Shown here: positions 15,401 to 24,128 of the stretch, piece after piece
How positions within the stretch are numbered: the first letter of the stretch is position 1
Layout of the letters: every line of letters starts with the position of its first letter
Assembly: GCA_964350895.1 (NCBI GenBank)
Contig: CAYGMG010000037.1
Span: forward strand, 1-29,645
Origin: Pseudomarimonas sp964350895
GTDB lineage: Bacteria; Pseudomonadota; Gammaproteobacteria; Xanthomonadales; Xanthomonadaceae
Direction of reading: 5' to 3'
Length of the DNA stretch: 29,645 nt
Program-made: the position numbers and the translations under genes
Notes under the pieces: generated by a model
What the model was told of the DNA's origin: nothing
Seen by the model: the letters and a program-made list of their open reading frames with translations, nothing else
Databases searched by the model: none

Positions 15401-16705
15401 CTAGCGCTCGACCAGATCCAGCGTCAGGCTCCACAGCCCCCAGCTGTGCTTGAAGGTCCCGCCGCGGTTGTTAAAGACCACCGTGTCCTTGTTGTAAGCA
15501 AGCACCACGATATCGCCGTCCTCCACGGTCCAGGAGCCGGGAATCGTGCCTATGCGTTCAGACGTGGCAGGCAGCAGCCCGATCACGCTGCCCGGTTCCC
15601 CATTGCGCCCTGAAAGCAGTCGCTGCTCGCTGACGTCATAGATGAAGTAGTCCACGGAGCAGGTGATGCCGGATGGAGACGTATTGAAAGGCTCCAAGTG
15701 CAGGTTCGACAGCACGAGAGACGTTGACGCCGCAAGGCCCAGGTTGGCGAACGGGGTGTCCCCGGGGACAAACTCATAGTGATTGTTTGCACCCGGCTGC
15801 GGCTGCAACGCTCCCTGGGTATCGATGACCAGTACCAGGGCTTCGCCAGGCTGGCTCACGCGGTCGGTGCGATTGACGCCGTCACCCACATCGGTCTGCA
15901 AGGCGGCGCTGTTGACTCCGAAACCCAACTTCAGGCCGTTGGCGCCTTCGTAGTCGGCATGGCGATCAACCAGGACCCCTGCGTCTTGCCCCACGCCTTG
16001 ATCACTTCCTGCAAGACTGTCCAGGTAGGCCTCGAAACCACCGATCTCGATGGCAGACAACGCCGCCTCGGAATCCCAGTCAGCAACGCCGGAAAGACGA
16101 AAGCCGAAAGCGTCACCGGCCTGCCCGGCAGTGAATGTCGCCCCGCTCGGCGGCACGCGGACATTGTCTTCCAATGCGACCAGACGCGGGCGCTCGCCAT
16201 ACATCCGAACCAGCACCGGGTCCCAGGCGTAGAGAAAATCGAAATACGCCCGAGCTTGTATGGCATCGCTTCGCATCGTGATGGATCCCGGACGCGGATC
16301 CGGCGCTTGCGCTGATGCTTCGAACCCGTCGGCGAAGGTCTCGAAGCTGACGACCTTCGACGCCACGGCTTCGCCGGCAAAGCGCGCAGCCACACCGGGC
16401 GCTACGAATTCGCCCTGATACAGCACCTCATGTGCTGGGCCGCGGAGGGTTTGGACTTCGAGCTCGGATACACACGCTTGCGGCCCGACCAACAGGCTGG
16501 CAACAACCCATTCTCCGGGACTCTGGGGATCGGCGCTGGGTAACCACCGATCCTCCATGACGCCCATGTAGAGACAGGACCCGCCTGCAGGGCTATCGCG
16601 CTCAACCGAAAAGCGGAACGCGTGTAGGTCGTCCTGCCCGCCCACTGACCCGATGCCGGCCGCCAGGAGGACCATCGCGACTGGACTTCGAAGAGATCGC
16701 ACCAT
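15401..16705 (-). CDS. Secreted protein of unknown function, partner of the di-heme protein
   Basis: A 434-residue protein with an N-terminal signal peptide (MVRSLRSPVAMVLLAAGIGSVGG, cleavage probably near GG-QDD). The ATG at 16705 is preceded by GGGAAGG; longer forms would put a basic 36-residue tail before the signal and were rejected. The mature sequence is beta-rich. One region (residues about 200-330) has the look of a jelly-roll module: PPSGATFTAGQAGDAFGFRL, IEIGGFEAYLDSL, then a stretch naming few conserved residues. The last 150 residues are another beta module ending WGLWSLTLDLVER. It contains an internal FADGFEAS motif resembling the C-terminal GFESP of its upstream neighbour. It follows the 1450-residue gene by 70 bases, so co-transcription is likely. 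No enzyme motif is seen. Confidence 0.7.
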   Translation of the reverse strand: MVRSLRSPVAMVLLAAGIGSVGGQDDLHAFRFSVERDSPAGGSCLYMGVMEDRWLPSADPQSPGEWVVASLLVGPQACVSELEVQTLRGPAHEVLYQGEFVAPGVAARFAGEAVASKVVSFETFADGFEASAQAPDPRPGSITMRSDAIQARAYFDFLYAWDPVLVRMYGERPRLVALEDNVRVPPSGATFTAGQAGDAFGFRLSGVADWDSEAALSAIEIGGFEAYLDSLAGSDQGVGQDAGVLVDRHADYEGANGLKLGFGVNSAALQTDVGDGVNRTDRVSQPGEALVLVIDTQGALQPQPGANNHYEFVPGDTPFANLGLAASTSLVLSNLHLEPFNTSPSGITCSVDYFIYDVSEQRLLSGRNGEPGSVIGLLPATSERIGTIPGSWTVEDGDIVVLAYNKDTVVFNNRGGTFKHSWGLWSLTLDLVER

Positions 16706-16775
16706 AGGTGTAGCCTTCCCGCTGGCGGGGCGCTGACGCGTCCCGGCAGATGCATGAAAACTGGCTGTTCGGCGA

Positions 16776-19700
16776 CTACGGAGATTCGAAGCCACTGTGG
16801 AAGAAGCCCGCACGCGCGAGTGCGGCGGTGTTGGCGTCTAGTTGCTTGAGGTAGGCAATCAGCGCCGCCGCCTCGTCCGGCCGCAGGCCATGGGTTCTGG
16901 TCAGATCATGCTGCTTGTTGAGCTCGCCGCTTCGGTTGGTGTCGCCCGAGGGATCGAAGAGCGCCTCCAAGGTGGCGGCACGGCCATCATGGAAATAGGG
17001 CGCGGTGGCGTGGACACCGAGCAGGCCCGGCGTGTCGATCCCGGTCAGTGCCTGCCCCAGTCGCTCTCCGGAGGACGCCCTGATCGTTCCGACGTTGTGC
17101 AGTACACCGCTCGCGCTGTCGGTGTAGTCGGAGGCCGGGTTGTGACAGCCGACACAGGCCAGCGACTCGAACCAGACCTTGCCCAACTGGCCTTGGGCGG
17201 TCAGGGTGCCATCCGGATTCTTGAATGGACTGGACTCAATGGAATCGCGCCCCAGCGAGGCCGCATACGTTGCCAAGGCATCCAGATCACCGTTGCGACC
17301 CCCGTTCGGATTGCCAAGCGACGCATTGACCGCCAGCGCATTGCCAGCGGCATTGGTGATAAAGCCCGTGCCGCCGAATGCCCTGCGGATGTCGATCTCG
17401 AAGTCCTGGATCTCATTGAAGTTGCCGCTCCAATGCACACGGCCGTGGCCCATGCCGGCCCGCCCGCGCAGGGAGGTGGTGTTGCGCAGCCCCTCCCCGC
17501 GGTCGGTGAAGTCCCAGGTTCGACCATCATGGCCGCCGTCCTGATGGCAGAGTGCGCAGCTCATGTAGACGTCCTGACTCATGCGCGGGTCAGCCGCGTT
17601 GTAGAAGACCTGCTTTCCGCGCAGCACGGCGGGGCTCATCAGTTCCACGGCAACCGTCGACACGTCCGTGCTGGCTATGCCCTCGCCGAACCCCAGGCGC
17701 AGCGCGTCTGCAATATCGAACACCGTCACCGATCGGCTATTGAGATTGTTGACGAACAGGCGCGAGGTGGCTGGATCGAAAGCCAGCGCCTGGGGCGCAA
17801 GCCCCGTTTCCAGCTGGGTCACGAGGTTGCCATCGAACATGTCGAACACGGCCACCGCGTTGGACCCCTGAAGCGCGATGAAGAGGTAGTCGCCCAAGGG
17901 CGAGAACAGCAGGGCTGAGGGTTGCGACGAGTTGTCGATATCGACGCGCTCGGCAAAGACCTCCAGGCCTGTGGCGAGATCGATCTTCGATACGATCGAT
18001 CTCGATGTCGTTTCGAAAGTCAGATCGCTGCGGTTCCTGAACTCTCCACGATCGATGTTGTCCTGCTTCGAAGCCACATAGGCAAAACGGTTGTCCGGGC
18101 TGACCACGATGCTCGACAGGTAGTTGGGAAGCCCGCGACCGCTGTCCCCTTCCTCCTCGGACGTGGTGTCCTTCTGCAATCCGATGGTTCGATCAAGCCT
18201 CAGGTTATTTCCGCGATTGAACTGCCGTACCTGACCTTGTTGGTCGGGCGAGATGAACTCGTTGACGTACAGCTTGGAACCCACCGACGGCATCGCCATC
18301 GCAGTCGGCGTCCGGCCAGCCTCGACCAGATCAACCGCGAAGGATGCCGTGGCGATGCGAGCGATCTGGCCGCTTGCCTCCAGGCTGACGAAAGCAAAGC
18401 TCCGGTTCCGATCGAACAGCAGGTCGTGCGGCCTTGAGCCCGGGTGAAGCGCGATGTCACGTATTGTCTGACCGGTGCTTGCGTTGAGCAGGCGGACGCG
18501 ATCAGCGTCGATGCAGGTCACCCAAAGTCGGCCAGAGCCATCCAGGCCTACGCTCCGCGGATCCTTGCAGACCGGGAACTCGGCTACCTTGGCCAGCGTG
18601 TCGGCATTGATTGCCGTGACGGTGTTGCTGTCCGGATTCGCCACCCAGACGCGACGGCCCGACTCGTCGACGTGCATCTGGCTGCTGAACGCCGGCTTCG
18701 TCGCTGCCAGCTGGCTGGTGTCGATCGCCGTGATGACGACCGTCCTGGTCTTGGCATAGCGGCCCGAGCCGTCGCGCACCTGAACCTTGACCGTGTAGTG
18801 CCCTTCATCGGCGAACGCGTGCGTCACGGACGCGACGCTGCTCCAGCGGGTTCTCTCTGAGCCGTCGCCGAAGTCCCAACGATACTGAAGCGCGCCCGCT
18901 CCACCGCTGGCCGTGGCGTTGAAGCTGACCGAGGCCCCTGGAACGGCCGGGTAGGCCGAGGCGGTGATGCCATCAATCCGGACCGATGGGGGATCGCCGG
19001 GACCCGAGGTAGTGAAGTCGAACGTATAGGGCGCGATGAAGTTGCCTGCCACATCGGCGATCCCGTCCAGCCTCACCGTATAGGTGGTCGAAGGCAGGAG
19101 ATCCGCGTTGGGCGTAAAGGTCAGGATGTCCTTGTCATGAACATTGCGGGTCCCGAGGACATCCGCGCCACCCGCATTCTTGGGGAACACCCTGAAGGTG
19201 GACGCGTTGACGGTCGAAATGTCCAAGGTGTCGTGAATGACCACGCCTATCCGGGACTTCACATGCTGATAGCGCGCGCCTGCCGCTGGACTATGGAAGT
19301 AGACGCGGGGTGGCGTGGTGTCGCGCGGGGCCTGGTGCGCGTAGACGGTAAATCCGTTGTCTCTGCCCTGTTCACTGTTCTCCGCTGAGGCGATCAGATT
19401 GCCGAGAGGGAGCATGTACTCGGCATCCTGCCGATCGAACAGCGCCACCCTTTGTGGCTCGCCCCCCGAATCCAGCGGCGTCATCAGGTACTTGCCATGT
19501 CCGACGAACATGTAGTCATCCTGGTACTGCGCGTAACGCGTCGCTCCGGGCAAGCCACGGATGAACGCGTTGATCTTCAGGTAGGTCGGATCTTCAAAGC
19601 TGACGAAACCCGCATCCCTGTCGTTGATCGCATTGGGCAGAACGAAGTAGTGCTTCCACACGGAGTACTCATAGCCCGGATTGCCTTCTCCGCTCCAAAG

Positions 19701-21128
19701 CGTTCGATCCGGAGGAATGACGTCGAGTAGCTCCGGTGAAGCGGGATTGGCCATGTCGTAGACCGCTATGCCACGCGCTTGACCGCGCAAGCCGGACACC
19801 AGCAGGAGGTTCCCCAGCGGCGTGGGTGTACCCGCGAACCCATGTTCCGAGACCTTTGCGATCTCGGTGCCCGACCGTGCGTCGGAAATGGTGACCGCGG
19901 CATTGCCCGAGGAGAATTCGTAAGGCAGAACACTCAGCCCACGCGCACCGGCGCGACCTGTCCGGTATCCGGCAGGCTTCTCCGTCACCGGATTCGCCGG
20001 ATCGCGCATGTTCACGAACGAATTGTTGTTGTAGTAATAGACCGTCCCAGTCGGATCATCCGCCGGAATGAAGACGACGCCCGTGTGCATCTGTCCACCG
20101 ATGTCGATGCTCCTGACACGGACCGGGCTTGCCTCGTTGGAAACGTCCCAGATTGAGAACTTCCCAAGCGAATCGCCGCGCGTGTTCATGAACAGAAAAC
20201 CGTTGAGAAAGCCCATCTCCACGGTGCGGGCCTTGCGGTCGTTGTCCACGAACTGACTGCTGTAGTAGACGGAACCGATGTCGCCGGCCGGTCGATTGAT
20301 GTTGCGGAACCCGGGGCCCGGCGCGACCGGAGTGAGCTGCGGCCTCACGCCGGTCCACTTCTCCGTCAGGTCCTGCTGAAGACGCCACAGTTCGCCCGGC
20401 GACAGCGGCGTGTCGTACAGCAGAAACTCACCGATCATTCCGCGCAGGAAGTTGCTGGAACTCCCAGTCGTGCGCGCTTCACCGAGCCGCAGGGGCGAGT
20501 CATTCTGCGCATCGATATTCGGATCAACACTACCCGTGACGGCTTCCTGATTCTTGGAGTCCCAGAGTGCGTATGCCCCGTTCTCCGCTGAGTAGGCGAC
20601 CGTGAGCACCACCGTGTCGCCTGCCCGCACATGGTAGTCTCCCAGCGAACGGGTGGACGTGGTCAACCGTACGCCAAGTCGATTGTCCGACCCGACCTTC
20701 ACGTGCAGGCGAAGGTGGGACGTGCCGAGCACGAACTGGTCGGAGCCGGTCAGGCTGTCCACCTTGAAGGCGACAGCGAAAGAAAAACCCTCATTGCCTG
20801 CCGCGGCCCCCTGGAAGTTCAGGAAGCTCTCTGCCGCGCCCTGATCCAACGCGATCAAGTCATTCCTGTCGGCGCCCATGTCGAGGCCGCGCAGCCCGCT
20901 CTGTGAGCGCGATGCGCTCGGGAACAGGACCCCCCCTCTCCCCTCCAGAGCATCACGGCCATTTCCGGAAAGATCCCGCACGCGGACAACAGTGTTGGAC
21001 CCCTGCGCGACAGTGACGTTTCCTGCGTTGGACGCATCGAGGTGCTGGACCACCGCAGCACCCACGCAGGACGAATGTCCCACCAGTACAAGGAGGGCCG
21101 TCAGGACGACCTGTGCCTTCACCGACAT
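16776..21128 (-). CDS. Giant secreted modular di-heme (MauG/CcpA-like) protein
   Basis: Exported protein of 1450 residues. Modules in order: signal peptide (1-24, ending CVGA); a LamG/concanavalin-like domain (about 25-255, ending FLRGMIGEFLLYDTPLSPGELWRLQ); an LVIVD-type beta-propeller (about 260-600); an SbsA-like Ig domain (about 605-710, DTTPPRVYFHSPAAG ... PSTTYTVRLDGIADVAGN); a PKD domain (about 715-800, WDFGDGSERTRW); a YncE/YVTN-like propeller (about 805-1170, RVWVANPDSNTVTAINADT); and a C-terminal di-heme peroxidase-type module with heme sites CALCH (1191-1195) and CVGCH (1325-1329) plus PYFHDGRAATLEALF. It ends GFESP, like exported proteins of Xanthomonadales. It may oxidise a surface or extracellular substrate using two c-type hemes, which would need the cytochrome c maturation machinery encoded elsewhere. 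Substrate and function are unknown. The start follows a decayed esterase promoter copy by about 190 bases. Confidence 0.88.
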   Translation of the reverse strand: MSVKAQVVLTALLVLVGHSSCVGAAVVQHLDASNAGNVTVAQGSNTVVRVRDLSGNGRDALEGRGGVLFPSASRSQSGLRGLDMGADRNDLIALDQGAAESFLNFQGAAAGNEGFSFAVAFKVDSLTGSDQFVLGTSHLRLHVKVGSDNRLGVRLTTSTRSLGDYHVRAGDTVVLTVAYSAENGAYALWDSKNQEAVTGSVDPNIDAQNDSPLRLGEARTTGSSSNFLRGMIGEFLLYDTPLSPGELWRLQQDLTEKWTGVRPQLTPVAPGPGFRNINRPAGDIGSVYYSSQFVDNDRKARTVEMGFLNGFLFMNTRGDSLGKFSIWDVSNEASPVRVRSIDIGGQMHTGVVFIPADDPTGTVYYYNNNSFVNMRDPANPVTEKPAGYRTGRAGARGLSVLPYEFSSGNAAVTISDARSGTEIAKVSEHGFAGTPTPLGNLLLVSGLRGQARGIAVYDMANPASPELLDVIPPDRTLWSGEGNPGYEYSVWKHYFVLPNAINDRDAGFVSFEDPTYLKINAFIRGLPGATRYAQYQDDYMFVGHGKYLMTPLDSGGEPQRVALFDRQDAEYMLPLGNLIASAENSEQGRDNGFTVYAHQAPRDTTPPRVYFHSPAAGARYQHVKSRIGVVIHDTLDISTVNASTFRVFPKNAGGADVLGTRNVHDKDILTFTPNADLLPSTTYTVRLDGIADVAGNFIAPYTFDFTTSGPGDPPSVRIDGITASAYPAVPGASVSFNATASGGAGALQYRWDFGDGSERTRWSSVASVTHAFADEGHYTVKVQVRDGSGRYAKTRTVVITAIDTSQLAATKPAFSSQMHVDESGRRVWVANPDSNTVTAINADTLAKVAEFPVCKDPRSVGLDGSGRLWVTCIDADRVRLLNASTGQTIRDIALHPGSRPHDLLFDRNRSFAFVSLEASGQIARIATASFAVDLVEAGRTPTAMAMPSVGSKLYVNEFISPDQQGQVRQFNRGNNLRLDRTIGLQKDTTSEEEGDSGRGLPNYLSSIVVSPDNRFAYVASKQDNIDRGEFRNRSDLTFETTSRSIVSKIDLATGLEVFAERVDIDNSSQPSALLFSPLGDYLFIALQGSNAVAVFDMFDGNLVTQLETGLAPQALAFDPATSRLFVNNLNSRSVTVFDIADALRLGFGEGIASTDVSTVAVELMSPAVLRGKQVFYNAADPRMSQDVYMSCALCHQDGGHDGRTWDFTDRGEGLRNTTSLRGRAGMGHGRVHWSGNFNEIQDFEIDIRRAFGGTGFITNAAGNALAVNASLGNPNGGRNGDLDALATYAASLGRDSIESSPFKNPDGTLTAQGQLGKVWFESLACVGCHNPASDYTDSASGVLHNVGTIRASSGERLGQALTGIDTPGLLGVHATAPYFHDGRAATLEALFDPSGDTNRSGELNKQHDLTRTHGLRPDEAAALIAYLKQLDANTAALARAGFFHSGFESP

Positions 21129-21318
21129 GCTCTTACCCCAATTGATTCGAAGTGTTCTGTATCGAGTGCGCGAAGCAGGTCGACCTGGGAAGGGACTCCA
21201 TTCGCGTGCGGAAGGCTACACGCCCCCCAGCTCCGCACCCTTTCAACATTTCCGCGCAGCTGGCGCTTCCGTCCATCGCGTAGGACACGCGCGTCAACGT
21301 CGCGCTTGGACCGGTGAC

Positions 21319-21601
21319 CCGGAGAGGCGAGCAGGCCATCGTCGAGCCCCTATCCCGCGGGGAGCTGGTTGTCGCCTGCGAGGACGCTCTGCGTGGCGAG
21401 CCCAGGCAGAGCCGGCACGGCGCACGCAAACAGCAAAGTGCGTGAATTCGGATTCATCGTCCGCTCCCCTGGCTAGTTCGAAATCCCATTGGCGCATCGG
21501 CCGGAACACCGGCGCGGTCAGGCGAATGCACTGCGCATCGCCACGATCAGCCTAGAAGGGGAAAAGCAAGGAAACGGAAGCCGAATGTAAAGAAGTGTAT
21601 G
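21319..21601 (-). pseudogene. Decayed duplicate of the esterase promoter and N-terminus
   Basis: Read on the minus strand, this segment aligns with 25576-25858 over 283 positions with no net gap. It covers the Cpx-like box, a TAGGCT -10 candidate, the whole 129-base leader and the first 47 codons of the esterase gene. The relic ATG is at 21457 with GGGGAG upstream. Its translation, MNPNSRTLLFACAVPALPGL then ATQSVLAGDNQLPAG, parallels MNLNTRKLLLALAVAATTGL then VPQSALAGGNLLSAG of the intact protein. Codon 36 is TAG at 21350-21352 where the intact gene has TGG, and the GLDDGL sequence continues after it. Similarity ends abruptly at 21319. The remaining 190 bases to 21129 show no match to the esterase by eye. 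Confidence 0.85.
21587..21601. promoter_or_regulatory. CpxR-box-like site in the relic promoter
   Basis: Plus-strand GTAAAGAAGTGTATG, compared with the known CpxR consensus GTAAA-N5-GTAAA. A TAGGCT hexamer on the minus strand at 21549-21554 lies 32 bases downstream in the direction of transcription, the same spacing as at the intact esterase promoter. Confidence 0.5.
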
Positions 21602-22050
21602 GAACACAAACCGCAAGCATCATCAGAGTACGACTGAAATCATGCCGACTGCCCGACCGCCACGTGCTCGCCATAGGGAGTCGAGGCCAGGCGCAAGCAC
21701 CGATCTGAGTCGATCTGGCAGGATTGTTGGCCAATCAACCCGGCAGGTGCCCAATATGCCAACACCGAGCGCCATCCGACGATCTCAGTTGTGTCGTCTG
21801 ATCTGCATTTCGAGCCGTTCGACACCACTTCCTCGGGCATTGCGTGCTCAAGTGACTACTCTGGGTCGCTGAACGCTCGTCCGCAGCCATGATCAAGAAT
21901 TCGAACCTGCTCGAGGCCTAGGAGACCGGGCTTTGGAAGCAGTAGGTGACTACTAGACTCCGGCGGCTCTTTGCCACGAGGTAAGCGCGCAAATGTGTCA
22001 TCAGCACTTCACGGTAGCGGCGCGAACCGGCGGTCCGCAAGCGCAGTCGC
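21602..22050. other. Gene-free stretch downstream of the cpxA-like gene
   Basis: About 450 bases with only short open frames lacking ribosome sites or recognisable domains on either strand. I see no terminator hairpin with a T tract after the cpxA-like stop. Upstream similarity to the esterase region fades just beyond the box at 21587. Confidence 0.5.
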
Positions 22051-23403
22051 TCACGTGAATCCGATGGCTGTCTCGCGCCGAGCACTGGGTGGCAGTTCGA
22101 TCGTGACACGCAGGCCGCCGCCGGCTCGGTTCTCGGCGCGTATCGCCCCTTGGTGCAGCTCGACGGCCCGTCGGGCGATGGCCAGCCCGACGCCGCTGCC
22201 CCCATCGCCGTGCTGTCGACTTTCGTCGACCTGGAAGAACGGGTCGAACAAGTGCGGCAACGCGGCCTCGGGCACGCCCGGACCCTCGTCGTCGACGATG
22301 ACTCGAACGCCCGCTGCGCTCTCCGACAGGGTCACCTCGACGACCGAGCCGGCGCGAGTGAATCGGACCGCGTTGCGGACCACGTTCTCTATCGCGCTGT
22401 GCAGCAACCCTGCATCGACTTCAAGGGTCAGCCGATCAGGCCCGGACTGACGGACCAGGATGTCTTCGTTGCTCAGCTCGATGTGCACATCATCGATGAT
22501 CGTCCGCACCAGGTCCGCGATGTCCGTGAACTGACGGCGGATACCCTGCTGTGCGTCGAGGCGGGCGAAGGACAGGATTCGCTCTATCAGTTCGTTCAGG
22601 CGCTCGGACTCGGTGTCCATGCGATCGAGAAGGCGAATCTGATCAGCAGTAGTGAACCGCTGTCGTGCCACGGACTGCAGGGCCTGCAACCGCGCGAGCG
22701 GTGATCGGAGTTCGTGCGAGACATCCCGCATGAGCCGCTGCTGGGTACTGAGCAAGCCGCCGATGCGTTCCGTCATGGTGTCGAAGTCGCGCGCCAGCTC
22801 GGCGATGTCGTCCTGGCGGTCGCCGACCGTATGGGCCACCCGCACGCTGAGGTCACCTGCCGCGACGCGGCGACCCGCGTCACGCAGGTGCCGAACGGGA
22901 AGAACGATAAAGCGCGCGAGCCAGTAGGACATCATCGCACTGACTGCCAGCATGGCCAGAAGCACGACCGGCCTGCCACCGATGCGCCCCAGAGCCTGGG
23001 CCATTGGATAGCGCTTTTGGTAGCCCACCACCAGGAAGCCGGGCGTTTCGAACGGCGTCAGAATGAGTTGATCATCGTTGCCCGCGCCGTGGTCGAGAGC
23101 CGACCTCACCGACCACGGCAGGCTCCGGCCTTCGATGTCTTCACCGCTCTCAAGGTCGATGACAAAAATGGACAGCATCTCGGCGTAGTTCAAGGCATGC
23201 CGCTTGGCCACCCGTTCAGCCGGAGAGGCTTCCCCAAGTGCGATGGTCTGCTGAAGATCCGCGGCCAGAAGGCGTACCAAGGCCTGGTTTGCGATATCGA
23301 CCTCGGTCGTCGGCAGCCAGCGCGTCAGCAGGAAGGCGAGTGCAATTCCCGCTACCACGGTCAACCACACCGAGAGAAGAATCCTGCGAAAGAAGCTGTT
23401 CAT
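22051..23403 (-). CDS. cpxA: CpxA-like sensor histidine kinase
   Basis: Inner-membrane sensor kinase of 450 residues (E. coli CpxA is 457). It has a first membrane helix (ILLSVWLTVVAGIALAFLL), a periplasmic sensor of about 130 residues, and a second helix (VVLLAMLAVSAMMSYWLARF). A HAMP domain follows (PVRHLRDAGRRVAAGDLSVR), then the phospho-acceptor DVSHELRSPLARLQ with His230, and an ATPase domain with NVVRNAVRF (N box), DEGPGVP and GGSGVGLAIARRAV (G boxes). The H-box and N-box wording is CpxA-like. Its ATG at 23403 overlaps the regulator's TGA as ATGA, so the pair is coupled. It should phosphorylate the adjacent regulator during envelope stress. Confidence 0.88.
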   Translation of the reverse strand: MNSFFRRILLSVWLTVVAGIALAFLLTRWLPTTEVDIANQALVRLLAADLQQTIALGEASPAERVAKRHALNYAEMLSIFVIDLESGEDIEGRSLPWSVRSALDHGAGNDDQLILTPFETPGFLVVGYQKRYPMAQALGRIGGRPVVLLAMLAVSAMMSYWLARFIVLPVRHLRDAGRRVAAGDLSVRVAHTVGDRQDDIAELARDFDTMTERIGGLLSTQQRLMRDVSHELRSPLARLQALQSVARQRFTTADQIRLLDRMDTESERLNELIERILSFARLDAQQGIRRQFTDIADLVRTIIDDVHIELSNEDILVRQSGPDRLTLEVDAGLLHSAIENVVRNAVRFTRAGSVVEVTLSESAAGVRVIVDDEGPGVPEAALPHLFDPFFQVDESRQHGDGGSGVGLAIARRAVELHQGAIRAENRAGGGLRVTIELPPSARRETAIGFT

Positions 23404-24128
23404 CCGTTCAGGACATACAGATAGCCGAGGCCGCGAACCGTCTTGATCCGCTGAAGCCCGCTGGGCAGAGGGCCCAGCTTCTTGCGCAGCTGGACGATGT
23501 GGGCGTCGACGCTCCGATCGAACGGCATGATCCGTCGTCCAAGCGCCTCGCGCGCAATCTGGTCCTTCGGGATGACCTCGCCTGCCGAGGCCAGCAGACA
23601 CGACAGCACGCGGAATTCCGCAGCGGTCAGCCCGATTGGCTCGTTGTCGCGGTAAACCGATTGGGAGCCCAGTTCAACCCGCAGGTCGCCGACCTGATGC
23701 CCGGCTTCGCCGGGCGCGGATTCAACTCGCGCTGCCACACGGCGCCGGAGGGCTCGGATACGCGCGACGATCTCCCGCAGGCTGCAGGGCTTGGAGACAT
23801 AGTCGTCGGCGCCTGTCTCGAGCCCCAGTACGCGGTCGAAGTCGTCCCCCCGGGCTGTCAGCATGATGATGGGCGTGTCCGATACCTCGCGGATGGCCTT
23901 GAGCACGCTGAAGCCATTGAGTCGCGGCAGCATGACATCGAGGATGATCACGTCGAAGCGGGCGCCTGTGGCGGCGGCCACACCCGCCTGGCCGTCGTGG
24001 CATGCCTGGAATTCGAAGCCGCCCTCGGTCTCGAGGAACTCTTCGAGCAGTTCCGTCAGGTGGATGTCGTCGTCTACCATCAGCACCCGGATTCGCTCGC
24101 TCATGTCCGTCGTCTGCCGGCTGATCAA
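23400..24128 (-). CDS. cpxR: CpxR-like OmpR-family response regulator
   Basis: DNA-binding regulator of 242 residues. The receiver domain has VLMVDDD (acidic pocket), the phospho-acceptor Asp in VIILDVMLPRLNG (residue 64) and the conserved Lys in DDYVSKP. The C-terminal winged helix contains GLTAAEFRVLSCLL and EALGRRIMPFDRSVDAHIVQ, followed by LRKKLG and KTVRGLGYLYV; GRRIMPFDRSVDAHI closely follows the E. coli CpxR wording. The start is uncertain. TTG at 24128 has AGGAGG 7 bases upstream and overlaps the preceding gene's stop (TTGA). ATG at 24104 gives the more usual N-terminus MSERIRVLMVDDD but lacks a ribosome site. Confidence 0.9.
   Translation of the reverse strand: MISRQTTDMSERIRVLMVDDDIHLTELLEEFLETEGGFEFQACHDGQAGVAAATGARFDVIILDVMLPRLNGFSVLKAIREVSDTPIIMLTARGDDFDRVLGLETGADDYVSKPCSLREIVARIRALRRRVAARVESAPGEAGHQVGDLRVELGSQSVYRDNEPIGLTAAEFRVLSCLLASAGEVIPKDQIAREALGRRIMPFDRSVDAHIVQLRKKLGPLPSGLQRIKTVRGLGYLYVLNG

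Noticed and set aside
21129..21429. A 98-codon minus-strand frame between the relic and the di-heme gene
   Set aside because: It runs through the relic in a different frame from the conserved esterase N-terminus and has no domain or ribosome site.
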